Shown here in pieces: positions 16,621 through 24,697 of a stretch of DNA of 64,000 nucleotides. The stretch covers positions 1 to 64,000 of the forward strand of contig JAFTVY010000029.1 in the NCBI GenBank assembly GCA_017465545.1, given 5' to 3'. The stretch comes from Ruminiclostridium sp. Its GTDB lineage: Bacteria > Bacillota > Clostridia > Oscillospirales > Ruminococcaceae. A program made the position numbers and the translations under genes. Under the pieces are notes generated by a model that was given only the letters and a program-made list of their open reading frames with translations, ran no database searches and had not been told where the DNA came from. How positions within the stretch are numbered: position 1 is the first letter of the stretch; each line of letters opens with the position of its first letter.

Positions 16621-17805
16621 TTGAAGGTACACGAGTCTGAAAAAGAAAAAAATACCGATATAGGCGATATAAAAGAATATAAGAAGAAACAGCGTAGCAA
16701 AAAGAATCTGAAATTTCTGATTTTTGTTATTATTCTTGCTGTAGTTATAGGTGTGGTGATAGTGAACAGAGACGCTATCTTTGAGCCGCTACGTGGCATA
16801 TTCTCAAAGGTTACCACAACAACTGATGATGAAGCGGGTTTTCCGGTGAAGATGCCTTCAAGTACAGGTTACAGCTTTGACCGGTTGTCCGATGGCTTTT
16901 CGCTTATGACTGATACGTATCTTTGCACATACGATCAGGAGGGTACACAGATATTCGCTTTTCAGCACGGATATGTAAATCCCGTATGTGATTATAATAA
17001 TAACAGCGTGCTGATATACGATAAGGGCGGACATAGTCTTGCGCTTTACAGTAAAACAAGCGAAATATATAAACAGAGTACCGAAAACGAAATTATAGTA
17101 ACTGCCGCTATCGGCTATGGCGGTTATACAGCTGCGGTAACCAGCGGTGGACAGTATCCGAATGCGGTTTACGTTTATGACGGCTACGGAAAGAAGGTAT
17201 ATACCCGTCGTTATATAGATGAAAAAGTAATGCAGGCTGTAATATCTCCTGATAATCGCTATCTGTACGTTTCTCTTATCAAATCTGTGGATGGTGATAT
17301 CATTACAGATATCGTGAAGCACGAGATAAACGGGGAAGAAGTCTGGAGCAAAGAAATTTCTGACAGCCTGTCCTTTGATATTTCAGTATCTGATAATAGC
17401 GTAGTTGTTGTTACTGATGAAAAGATATGCTATCTCAGCACAGAGGATGGCTCTTATCTTTCTGATGCTTATGAATATAAAGGTGTTCTGAAGGATTACG
17501 ATATCGCACGTACACACAGAGGGGTGTTCTTATTCGACAGTCCTGATAAAAGTGAGCTTATTGTTGTTATGGATGGGAATGGAAGCATAATGGCGACACA
17601 GGTTCAGGAACAGAAGATAAAGGACGTTACTCTTGGTGATAACGAGATACTGCTTCTTACAGAGGACAACGTCAGAGTTTATGATAACGAAATGAATGAG
17701 CTTTCCGTGAGCGAGCTTGATAAAGGCTATATACAGATTGAACAGCACGGTGACGGTGTTCTGCTCATGGGCGGAAATACAATTGATTACCAAAAGGTAA
17801 AATGA
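16621..17805 (+). CDS. DUF5711 family membrane-anchored beta-propeller-like protein
   Basis: A 394-residue protein. A basic N terminus (EYKKKQRSKK) precedes one transmembrane helix at about 31-49; the rest is predicted outside the cell. The extracytoplasmic part has repeating blade-like segments such as NPVCDYNNNSVLIYDKGGH, YTAAVTSGG and ISPDNRYLYVSL, as in PQQ-like propellers. It fits the DUF5711 family, which has no known function. The start is TTG at 16621 after AAAGGATGTGAT. It sits 12 nt upstream of the cvpA-like gene, an arrangement I recall from other Clostridia, so a joint envelope role is possible. Confidence 0.7.
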   Translation: MKVHESEKEKNTDIGDIKEYKKKQRSKKNLKFLIFVIILAVVIGVVIVNRDAIFEPLRGIFSKVTTTTDDEAGFPVKMPSSTGYSFDRLSDGFSLMTDTYLCTYDQEGTQIFAFQHGYVNPVCDYNNNSVLIYDKGGHSLALYSKTSEIYKQSTENEIIVTAAIGYGGYTAAVTSGGQYPNAVYVYDGYGKKVYTRRYIDEKVMQAVISPDNRYLYVSLIKSVDGDIITDIVKHEINGEEVWSKEISDSLSFDISVSDNSVVVVTDEKICYLSTEDGSYLSDAYEYKGVLKDYDIARTHRGVFLFDSPDKSELIVVMDGNGSIMATQVQEQKIKDVTLGDNEILLLTEDNVRVYDNEMNELSVSELDKGYIQIEQHGDGVLLMGGNTIDYQKVK

Positions 17806-17817
17806 AAGGGTTAAAAT

Positions 17818-18855
17818 ATGGGAACTGAATTTTTCTGGTTTTATGACGTAATACTTATTGCGATAATAATAGGTATGATATTCCTCGGTGTAAAACGTGG
17901 TTTTGTGCGTATGCTTTTAAGTCTTGTATCTGTTGCGGCTGCATTTATCGGCGCACTGATTATAAGTGACGGGGTTTCATCCTGGATTTATAGCTCGTTT
18001 GTAGAGCAGAACCTTAAAACCTCTATAACCGATACAATAAATGACGCTATCGGTGAAAACGCGGTGGTTCAGCTTGCTGACGTGGATATGGATAAGGCAA
18101 TTATTGACGGTAGATCTCTGGCATCAATGAAAAATAGCCTTAAAGCGGATGATGCAGGTAAAATAACGATAGATCTCAGCTCTGTAGATCTTACAAAAAC
18201 GGGCATAGATAAGATAGATCTTACCACTATAGGTTTTGATAAGAATACTGATTATGCCGCTGTTGAAGTCGGAAAGGTGCAGATATATGAGTCTGCGGTC
18301 AAGGAGCATGGACTTGGCAATATAGTTCTTGCACAGATTATTTCCGACAGAATAATGAACACATCCTTCGCAACAACGATCGGTGATGTTGTAACGTCTA
18401 TAGATGAAACACTTCCTTTCCTCGGACTTGATGAAAATATGCTCACACAGACAGATAACACGCTTTTATCGGATATCGTTGTAAGCATACTCAAGTCTGC
18501 GGGCAATCCCGGACAGTCTGTGCTTGACAATATAGTAAAGCCGATAGTACTCATTCCTATGAGAACGATAATTTTTATAATTCTCTTTATTGTAATCAGC
18601 ATCCTGCTCTCATTCGTTATCAAGTCAACGTCTCTTATAAATAAGATTCCGCTTATAGGTACGCTCAATGAATTCTTAGGCGCTATAATGGGACTTGTAC
18701 ACGGTGTTGTGATTGTCTTTGTAGTGGTTATAATTTTAAATATGATAATCGCTTTAACGGAGAATTCACTTATATTCCTTAACGAAGCCACAATAGACAA
18801 ATCCTTTGTATTCAGCTGGATTTACAATTTTAAATTCCTTGATTTCTTAAAGTAA
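17818..18855 (+). CDS. CvpA family membrane protein, enlarged
   Basis: A 345-residue protein of the CvpA (colicin V production) family. The N-terminal helices contain the family pattern DVILIAIIIGMIFLGVKRGF; the C-terminal helices are at about 244-264 and 280-305. Usual CvpA proteins are 160-180 residues. Here about 170 extra residues (roughly 60-235), mostly hydrophilic and probably extracytoplasmic, separate the two halves. It appears co-transcribed with the DUF5711 gene 12 nt upstream. Confidence 0.75.
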   Translation: MGTEFFWFYDVILIAIIIGMIFLGVKRGFVRMLLSLVSVAAAFIGALIISDGVSSWIYSSFVEQNLKTSITDTINDAIGENAVVQLADVDMDKAIIDGRSLASMKNSLKADDAGKITIDLSSVDLTKTGIDKIDLTTIGFDKNTDYAAVEVGKVQIYESAVKEHGLGNIVLAQIISDRIMNTSFATTIGDVVTSIDETLPFLGLDENMLTQTDNTLLSDIVVSILKSAGNPGQSVLDNIVKPIVLIPMRTIIFIILFIVISILLSFVIKSTSLINKIPLIGTLNEFLGAIMGLVHGVVIVFVVVIILNMIIALTENSLIFLNEATIDKSFVFSWIYNFKFLDFLK

Positions 18856-18943
18856 CACAGTGTAAAGAATAAATATTTGCTTAATAAAAATAATTTATAA
18901 TATTCAAAAAGAAAAACAGAGAAACAAAGAAAGGTTGATGGAT

Positions 18944-21244
18944 ATGCTTTGTTCAAGATGTAAAAAAAGAACGGCAGTAGTTTTTATTTCCACTATGCAA
19001 GGAACAGAAAAGCACGATGAAGGACTTTGCCTTATCTGTGCAAAGGAGCTTGGTGTGCCTCAGGTTAATGATTATCTGAATCAGATGGGCATAAGCGATG
19101 AAGATTTAGAAGAAAGCTATAAAATGCTTTTCGGTGAAGTTGATGAAGCTGAAGGCGATGAGGACGAAGAGGGAGACGAAGATTTCTCTCTCGGAGGAGC
19201 CGGAACGATGATGCCATTTTTCCAGAGATTTCTGGGCGGTAAGGCAAAGGATGAATCTTCTTCAGAGGCGGATGAAAAGGAAACGTCTGATAAGAAAAGC
19301 GATAAAAAGCGCAATAAGAAAAAGGAAGAAAAGAAAAGAAAGTTTCTTGATACTTATTGCACAAACCTTACTGCAAAAGCAAGAAAAGGCGAGCTTGACC
19401 GTATAATCGGCAGAGAAAAGGAAATCTACAGAGTAACTCAGATTCTTGCAAGACGTACAAAGAATAACCCTTGCGTAATCGGTGAGCCGGGTGTAGGTAA
19501 AACTGCGATTGCGGAGGGGATCGCTCAGAAGATAGCGGCGGGAGATGTTCCTCACAGACTTCAGAACAAGGAAATTTATCTGCTGGATTTAACAGCCCTT
19601 GTTGCAGGCACACAGTTCAGAGGACAGTTCGAAGGCAGAGTCAAGGCACTTATCGAAGAGGTAAAGACTGCAGGAAATATTATTCTTTTTATTGATGAGG
19701 TTCATAATCTTGTCGGTACGGGAGATTCAGAAGGCACTATGAATGCCGCAAATATCTTTAAACCCGCACTTTCAAGAGGTGAAATGCAGGTCATCGGTGC
19801 AACCACCTTCAACGAATACAGAAAATATATTGAGAAGGATGCGGCACTTGAAAGACGTTTCCAGCCTGTTACTATAAACGAGCCTACCATAGAAGAAACT
19901 ATAGAGCTTTTACAGGGAATAAAGCAGTATTACGAGGAATATCACAAAATCCACGTAAGCGACAGTATTTTAAAATCCTGCGCCGTACTCAGCGAAAGAT
20001 ATATTACAGACAGATTTTTACCTGACAAGGCTATCGACCTTCTTGATGAAGCGGCGGCTTGTGCAAGCATAAACAGTGATATTCTCACAGAATACGAAAA
20101 GCTGAAGGAAGTAAACAAAAAGCTTGAAGCTGAACAGAACGAGCTTTCAACCGGTACCGAAGAGGTTGATTATCAGCGTATGGCAGAAATAAAGACTGAA
20201 ATGGCTAAAAACAGCGAGAAGCTGGCTGAGCTTGAACCTAAGGTCGACGAAGTTACGGTAACGGAAAATGACGTATGCAAGGTTATTGAGCTTTGGACGG
20301 GTATTCCCGCAAGTAAGATTCTTGAAACAGAATTCAAGAAGATTGCAAAGCTTGAAGAGGTTTTAAAATCAAAGGTAGTAGGTCAGGAAGAAGCCTGCGA
20401 ACTTGTTGCATCTGCAATAAAGCGTACGAGAGTTCAGCTTTCTGCACGCAGAAGACCTGCATCCTTCATATTTGTCGGTCCTACAGGCGTAGGTAAAACA
20501 GAGCTTGTAAAGGTGCTTGCAAACGAGCTTTTCAATACCGTTGATCCTCTTATCCGTCTTGATATGTCGGAATTTATGGAAAAACACAGCGTTTCAAGAA
20601 TTATCGGTTCACCTCCGGGATACGTAGGTTATGACGAAGCAGGACAGCTTACCGAAAAGGTAAGAAGAAAGCCTTATTCCGTTATTCTTTTCGATGAAAT
20701 AGAAAAAGCTCATCCCGACGTTATGAATATCCTTTTACAGATTCTTGACGAGGGTAAGGTGAACGACGCTCATGGTAGAACCGTAAGCTTTGAAAATACA
20801 GTTATCGCTATGACCTCCAATGCAGGCTCATCCTTCAAGACGGGCGGTATCGGCTTTGGAAAGAGTGAGGCTGATATATCTAAGGAAAAGGCTATGAAGG
20901 CACTTTCTGATTTCCTCCGTCCCGAATTTTTAAGCCGTGTGGATGAGGTGGTTGTATTCAAGCCTCTTACAGAAGAAGCGTATTGTGATATTGCAAAGCT
21001 TATGATAAGCGAGATGATTACACCGCTTGCTGAAAAGAATATTCAGCTTATAGTTGACGATTCTGCATATAATTACGTAGGTCGCAAGGCTTTCGGTGGT
21101 AAATTCGGCGGTAGAGACGTCCGCAAGGTAGTTCGTAAGGAGATCGAGGATAAGGTTGCAAATCTTATAGTTGATACCGACGGAATGATAAGCGAAATCA
21201 GTATAAGAGCCGACGAAGATCAGCTGATAGTAGAAGGTAAATAA
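18944..21244 (+). CDS. ClpC-type AAA+ unfoldase with N-terminal zinc finger
   Basis: A 766-residue Hsp100 protein. Cysteines C3, C6, C29 and C32 make a CxxC...CxxC zinc finger like that of McsA; an acidic then Lys-rich linker follows (about 60-135). The first AAA module has Walker A GEPGVGKTA (180-188), IDEVHNL and ATTFNEY; the second has GPTGVGKTE near 511, FDEIEKAH and the family element SRIIGSPPGYVGYDE. An IGF tripeptide in GGIGFGKSE is a likely ClpP-binding loop. The twin Clp_N repeats of normal ClpC are absent. The start at 18944 is spaced nine bases from AAAGG; TTG 18935 and ATG 18938 are too close. Confidence 0.88.
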   Translation: MLCSRCKKRTAVVFISTMQGTEKHDEGLCLICAKELGVPQVNDYLNQMGISDEDLEESYKMLFGEVDEAEGDEDEEGDEDFSLGGAGTMMPFFQRFLGGKAKDESSSEADEKETSDKKSDKKRNKKKEEKKRKFLDTYCTNLTAKARKGELDRIIGREKEIYRVTQILARRTKNNPCVIGEPGVGKTAIAEGIAQKIAAGDVPHRLQNKEIYLLDLTALVAGTQFRGQFEGRVKALIEEVKTAGNIILFIDEVHNLVGTGDSEGTMNAANIFKPALSRGEMQVIGATTFNEYRKYIEKDAALERRFQPVTINEPTIEETIELLQGIKQYYEEYHKIHVSDSILKSCAVLSERYITDRFLPDKAIDLLDEAAACASINSDILTEYEKLKEVNKKLEAEQNELSTGTEEVDYQRMAEIKTEMAKNSEKLAELEPKVDEVTVTENDVCKVIELWTGIPASKILETEFKKIAKLEEVLKSKVVGQEEACELVASAIKRTRVQLSARRRPASFIFVGPTGVGKTELVKVLANELFNTVDPLIRLDMSEFMEKHSVSRIIGSPPGYVGYDEAGQLTEKVRRKPYSVILFDEIEKAHPDVMNILLQILDEGKVNDAHGRTVSFENTVIAMTSNAGSSFKTGGIGFGKSEADISKEKAMKALSDFLRPEFLSRVDEVVVFKPLTEEAYCDIAKLMISEMITPLAEKNIQLIVDDSAYNYVGRKAFGGKFGGRDVRKVVRKEIEDKVANLIVDTDGMISEISIRADEDQLIVEGK

Positions 21245-21258
21245 AAATTATCGGTTGG

Positions 21259-21284
21259 GGAGCATTTCAGAAGATAAATGCTCC
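21259..21284. other. Stem-loop between the Clp ATPase and SDR genes
   Basis: GGAGCATTT / AAATGCTCC, a 9-bp stem with an 8-base loop, has no T run. It may stabilise or partly separate the two transcripts; no terminator function can be claimed. Confidence 0.4.
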
Positions 21285-21308
21285 TCGATTTATAGAAAGG
21301 GATAAAGT

Positions 21309-22013
21309 ATGGCTGTAGTTATAACTGGCGGTACAGGGGCTATAGGAAGTGCCATAGCACGAGCTTTTGCAAAAAATAATGACGTTGCCGTGATTTACAG
21401 AACTGCTGATGAAAAGGCGGAGAAGCTTGCAAAGGAAATTGGTTGTAGCTGTTATAAAGCCGATATAACCAGCAGAGAGCAGGTTGAAGAGGTGACAAAG
21501 AAAATCCTTGCTGACTTCGGTAAGGTTGACGTCATCGTTAACAATGCGGGTATATCTCAGATAAAAATGTTCTGCGATATAACCGAGCTTGACTGGTATA
21601 ATATGATCGACGTACATCTGACGGGAGCCTTTAACGTTACACAGAGCTTACTTCCTTCCCTTGTCAGCAGAAAGAAAGGGAGTATAATAAACGTGTCTTC
21701 TGTATGGGGTGTACACGGTGCCTCCTGCGAGGTGCATTATTCTACGGTAAAAGCAGGACTTATCGGCTTTACCAAGGCACTTGCGAAGGAGCTTGCTCCT
21801 TCGGGTATAACAGTAAACTGCATTGCTCCCGGTGTAATTGACAGTCCTATGAATAATCAGCATCTGTCTGAAGAGGATATGAAGGAACTTATAGAACAGA
21901 CGCCTATTGGCAGAATAGGTACGCCTGAGGACGTGGCGAAGGCGGTGTTATATCTTGCTGAAGCGGATTTTGTAACCGGTCAGGTTATTGGAATTGATGG
22001 CGGATTTTATTAA
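21309..22013 (+). CDS. Short-chain dehydrogenase/reductase (FabG-like)
   Basis: A 234-residue NAD(P)-dependent oxidoreductase. The cofactor loop is VITGGTGAIGSAIA, the NNAG motif is NNAGIS (78-83), and the catalytic set is Ser130/131, Y144 and K148 in HYSTVKAG. The C-terminal IAPGVIDSPM and TGQVIGIDGG match FabG-like 3-oxoacyl-ACP reductases. No fatty acid synthesis genes are nearby, so another substrate is likely. The EF-P 5-aminopentanone reductase (YmfI) group is one alternative in Firmicutes. Confidence 0.82.
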   Translation: MAVVITGGTGAIGSAIARAFAKNNDVAVIYRTADEKAEKLAKEIGCSCYKADITSREQVEEVTKKILADFGKVDVIVNNAGISQIKMFCDITELDWYNMIDVHLTGAFNVTQSLLPSLVSRKKGSIINVSSVWGVHGASCEVHYSTVKAGLIGFTKALAKELAPSGITVNCIAPGVIDSPMNNQHLSEEDMKELIEQTPIGRIGTPEDVAKAVLYLAEADFVTGQVIGIDGGFY

Positions 22014-22026
22014 ACTGAAAAAAGTT

Positions 22027-22061
22027 TTAACCCCTTCCTTGTCCGAAAAGGAAGGGGTTAA
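22027..22061 (-). terminator. Terminator of spo0A
   Basis: A 14-bp stem TTAACCCCTTCCTT / AAGGAAGGGGTTAA. On the minus strand it is followed by AACTTTTTT, so it ends the spo0A transcript; on the plus strand no T run follows. Confidence 0.8.
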
Positions 22062-22082
22062 GTGTGACTGATCCGGTTCTTG

Positions 22083-22889
22083 TTATATTTTGTATAAGCC
22101 TGATTCAAATCCGCTTGTTATGCCGGCAATATCGGATTTGTACTTAAGTCTCAGCTTATCTGCGATAAGAGCTATAAATTCGGAATTTGTGGGCTTGCCT
22201 CTTAAATTGTGGATTGTATATCCGAAATAGCTGTTGAGTGTATCTACGTCGCCCCTGTCCCAGGCGATTTCGATAGCGTGTCTTATCGCTCTTTCCACCC
22301 TTGATGCAGTTGTATCAAATTTCACTGCTACAGAGGGGTAGAGTCCCTTTGTGATGTTGCTCAGCATACCGGGCTCGTTTACACATAAGATAATAGCGTG
22401 GCGTAAGTAGTGATAGCCCTTGATGTGAGCGGGGATACCAATCTGATGGATGATTTCGGTTACTATAAATTCCATACTTACGTTCTGTGTGTCCGTTCTG
22501 GAATTTTCTTTACGGTGTTCACCGAGCAAGGCCATTACCTTTGAGAAAAGTGCCTTGTTTTCAAATGGGCGCACCATATAGTAGTTTGCACCTGCTTCCA
22601 TCACCTCGTACTCAACAGCGGGTGAATCGTAGTTCGCTGTTACGAGGATAACCGGATTGTAGTCGTGGCTACGACGTATGGAGTGGATAAGCTCTGCTGC
22701 ATCGATTTCCGTCATTTTGGCATCGATGATAATTGCATCAGGTCTTTCCCTGAGTGCATATTCAAGAAGGAGTCTTCCTTTTCTCGGTCTTGTTGCCGCA
22801 AAGATTCCTTTTTCCTTGAATTCGGTAGCCCAGCTTAATCCAAGCTCCAGTGTGTCGTCTCCGATGAGAATTTTGATTTGGTTTGACAT
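22083..22889 (-). CDS. spo0A: Sporulation master regulator Spo0A
   Basis: A 268-residue response regulator controlling entry into sporulation. The receiver (1-122) keeps the acidic pair D11-D12, the phospho-acceptor D56 and T84. The usual MPxxDG after the Asp reads MTEIDA, and the conserved Lys of KPF is R107 (VRPFE). The C-terminal Spo0A DNA-binding domain (about 140-268) is well conserved: GIPAHIKGYHYLRHAI, YPSVAVKFDTTASRVERAIR and RGKPTNSEFIALIADKLRL. The start has a GGAGG site. Upstream are a sigma-A promoter and two perfect 0A boxes, and spoIVB is the neighbour as in Bacillus and Clostridium. Confidence 0.96.
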   Translation of the reverse strand: MSNQIKILIGDDTLELGLSWATEFKEKGIFAATRPRKGRLLLEYALRERPDAIIIDAKMTEIDAAELIHSIRRSHDYNPVILVTANYDSPAVEYEVMEAGANYYMVRPFENKALFSKVMALLGEHRKENSRTDTQNVSMEFIVTEIIHQIGIPAHIKGYHYLRHAIILCVNEPGMLSNITKGLYPSVAVKFDTTASRVERAIRHAIEIAWDRGDVDTLNSYFGYTIHNLRGKPTNSEFIALIADKLRLKYKSDIAGITSGFESGLYKI

Positions 22890-22920
22890 TTTTTTACCTC
22901 CAGAGTTTTATTACATTTGT

Positions 22921-22949
22921 AATATAACATATTCAGCCTTGCATTTCAA
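22921..22949 (-). promoter_or_regulatory. Sigma-A promoter of spo0A
   Basis: On the minus strand TTGAAA (22944-22949), a 17-base spacer and TATATT (22921-22926), about 30 bases before the start codon. The segment GCTGAATAT near the -10 also resembles a sigma-H -10 but has no matching AGGA -35. Confidence 0.75.
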
Positions 22950-22986
22950 TATGTTTTTAAAATATTTCTGCGAAGAAAGTAGAACG

Positions 22987-22994
22987 TTGTCGAA
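22987..22994 (+). promoter_or_regulatory. 0A box (proximal), Spo0A binding site
   Basis: TTGTCGAA, an exact match to the 0A-box consensus TGNCGAA with flanking T. It lies about 40 bases upstream of the spo0A -35 hexamer. Autoregulation is inferred from known Spo0A biology. Confidence 0.75.
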
Positions 22995-23197
22995 ATATTG
23001 GTACGTTGGTTGAAGACTTCAATATTTTAATAAAAAACGTATTAAATTTCTGAGACGGGAAATGTTTATTACTCGTATATTATAGCTTATTGTTTTTAGA
23101 AAATCTATACTTTTTTTGAAGAAAAGCCTGATTTTAGCACATTTTTGTATCATTCAATAAAATCGGCGGATAAAGCTGTAAACTTTATGTAACCCTC

Positions 23198-23205
23198 TTG
23201 TCGAA
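23198..23205 (+). promoter_or_regulatory. 0A box (distal), Spo0A binding site
   Basis: A second exact TTGTCGAA in the same orientation, about 210 bases from the first and close to the spoIVB terminator. Two perfect copies in a 390-base spacer are unlikely by chance. Confidence 0.65.
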
Positions 23206-23235
23206 TAATTTGTCATTTACACAAATATCAAAAAG

Positions 23236-23271
23236 AAAAATCACCATTCTGCAGATAGTATGGTGATTTTT
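23236..23271 (-). terminator. Terminator of spoIVB
   Basis: AAAAATCACCAT / ATGGTGATTTTT, a 12-bp stem with a 12-base loop, flanked by A/T runs on both sides. It lies nine bases after the spoIVB stop. Confidence 0.82.
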
Positions 23272-23279
23272 AGTTTTAT

Positions 23280-24467
23280 TCACTGATAGATTCCGGAATT
23301 GTTTATCATATTTTCAATAAATATGCCGTATCCCTTTGTCGGATCGCTTACGAACACGTGGGTTACTGCTCCTACAAGTCTGCCATTCTGGATAATCGGG
23401 CTGCCGCTCATACCCTGAACTATGCCACCTGTCGCTTCTATAAGCTCTTTGTCGGTTATTTCTATAATCATATTCTTGTTGTTTGTGCTGTTCATATTTA
23501 CGGAGCTTATATTTATACTGAATTTCTGGGGCGTTTGTCCGTTAATTGTAGAAAGTATATATGCGTCGCCACATTTTATTTCTTGTTTAAGAGCTATCGG
23601 AACAGCTGTCAGATTATCTGCGGTGTGATCGGCAATACCAAATATACCACTGGTTGTGTTGTTTCTGATTTTTCCCGTTCTTAAGGTCTGATTCAGGGTT
23701 CCACACAGCTCACCGGGGGTGTTTTTTTCTCCTTTTATCACACTATTTATAGTAGCAGGTACTATTTCTCCCGACTGTAAAGGTAGCAGCTTGCCTGAAT
23801 CTGCATCGCAGATTCCGTGACCGAGCCCGCCAAAAAAGTGTGTGTTATTGTCATAAAAGGTCATTGTACCTATTCCTGCGGCACTATCTCTTACCCATAG
23901 ACCGAGAGTGGTTTTGTTGTTTTTGTCTTTTACACCATTTACGAAAATATTGTTTGTTTTTTCGTCACGAACATATTCTATTTCTATTTTATCGTTATTA
24001 TTGTCAGAAATTATTTCCGAAAGTTCAGAAGCAGAAGATACCGTTTTGCCGTTTATTTTTGTAATTACGTCGCCTATACGTAGTCCGGACGTTTCAGCCG
24101 GCGATGAGTGTATAAACCCTTCCGCTGTTTTTACGTCGCCAAAGTCAGTTATAATGACTCCATCGGTAAGCATTTTTATGCCGAAGGGAGTACCGCACGG
24201 AATAAGCGAAACTCTTTCAATGCTCTCAACGTCTACGGTTTTTATAGGAAGCCAGCCCATTATTTTTAAATCTGCGCTGTCAGGATCGCCTGATTTCTTT
24301 CTTACTTCACCGCAAAGCTCGAATACGTGTTTAACGTTAAGCTCTTCGGAGCCGCTTTCTATATAAAATTTATCAGGTAGCGTGAAATTAAGATAAGCCA
24401 CACCTGAAATAAATGCCGCTACCAGAGAAAAAGAAAGCAGCCTTATTATTATCGGTATTTTTTTCAT
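23280..24467 (-). CDS. spoIVB: SpoIVB serine peptidase
   Basis: A 395-residue S55-family protease. In Bacillus it is secreted from the forespore and triggers sigma-K activation in the mother cell by cleaving SpoIVFA. An N-terminal membrane anchor or signal (about 5-27) precedes a PDZ domain (about 110-165, with SPAETSGLRIGDVITKING). The peptidase domain has H217 in GGLGHGICD and the nucleophile Ser in QGMSGSPI (354). The ending GAVTHVFVSDPTKGYGI matches the family. It is upstream of spo0A on the same strand, a conserved pair. The signalling partners in Clostridia are less clear than in Bacillus. Confidence 0.95.
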   Translation of the reverse strand: MKKIPIIIRLLSFSLVAAFISGVAYLNFTLPDKFYIESGSEELNVKHVFELCGEVRKKSGDPDSADLKIMGWLPIKTVDVESIERVSLIPCGTPFGIKMLTDGVIITDFGDVKTAEGFIHSSPAETSGLRIGDVITKINGKTVSSASELSEIISDNNNDKIEIEYVRDEKTNNIFVNGVKDKNNKTTLGLWVRDSAAGIGTMTFYDNNTHFFGGLGHGICDADSGKLLPLQSGEIVPATINSVIKGEKNTPGELCGTLNQTLRTGKIRNNTTSGIFGIADHTADNLTAVPIALKQEIKCGDAYILSTINGQTPQKFSINISSVNMNSTNNKNMIIEITDKELIEATGGIVQGMSGSPIIQNGRLVGAVTHVFVSDPTKGYGIFIENMINNSGIYQ

Positions 24468-24651
24468 TTTTTGCCTTCCTTCGAATATGAAAAGAAATTT
24501 TGCATTTATATTATATATAACAAGGTTTACTCAGCCGTCGAAATCTATGATTTCAGAAACGACGTATGGTTTTAATAATATTTGCAGAAGCGGCTTTTAT
24601 ATAATAGGAAGATTTTAATTTAATAAATTGTCTGAAAAGGAATATAAAAAT

Positions 24652-24692
24652 AACGCATAACAGATTTTTTAAATTTCTGTTATGCGTTTTGA
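24652..24692 (-). terminator. Terminator of the glycosyltransferase gene
   Basis: AACGCATAACAGA / TCTGTTATGCGTT, a 13-bp stem with an 11-base A/T loop. On the minus strand ATTTTTAT follows it. Confidence 0.8.
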
Positions 24693-24697
24693 AATCA

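Larger units (their letters stand above)
22950..23235. other. Regulatory spacer between spoIVB and spo0A
   Basis: The 390-base gap between spoIVB and spo0A holds the two 0A boxes, the spo0A promoter and the spoIVB terminator. Otherwise it is AT-rich and without coding potential. Confidence 0.6.

Noticed and set aside
22921..22975. Sigma-H promoter for spo0A
   Set aside because: GCTGAATAT fits the -10, but no AGGA-like -35 lies at the right distance; the sigma-A reading is better.
24468..24540. Sigma-G promoter for spoIVB
   Set aside because: CATATTC resembles the -10, but the -35 lacks the needed G, so the match is not above chance in AT-rich DNA.
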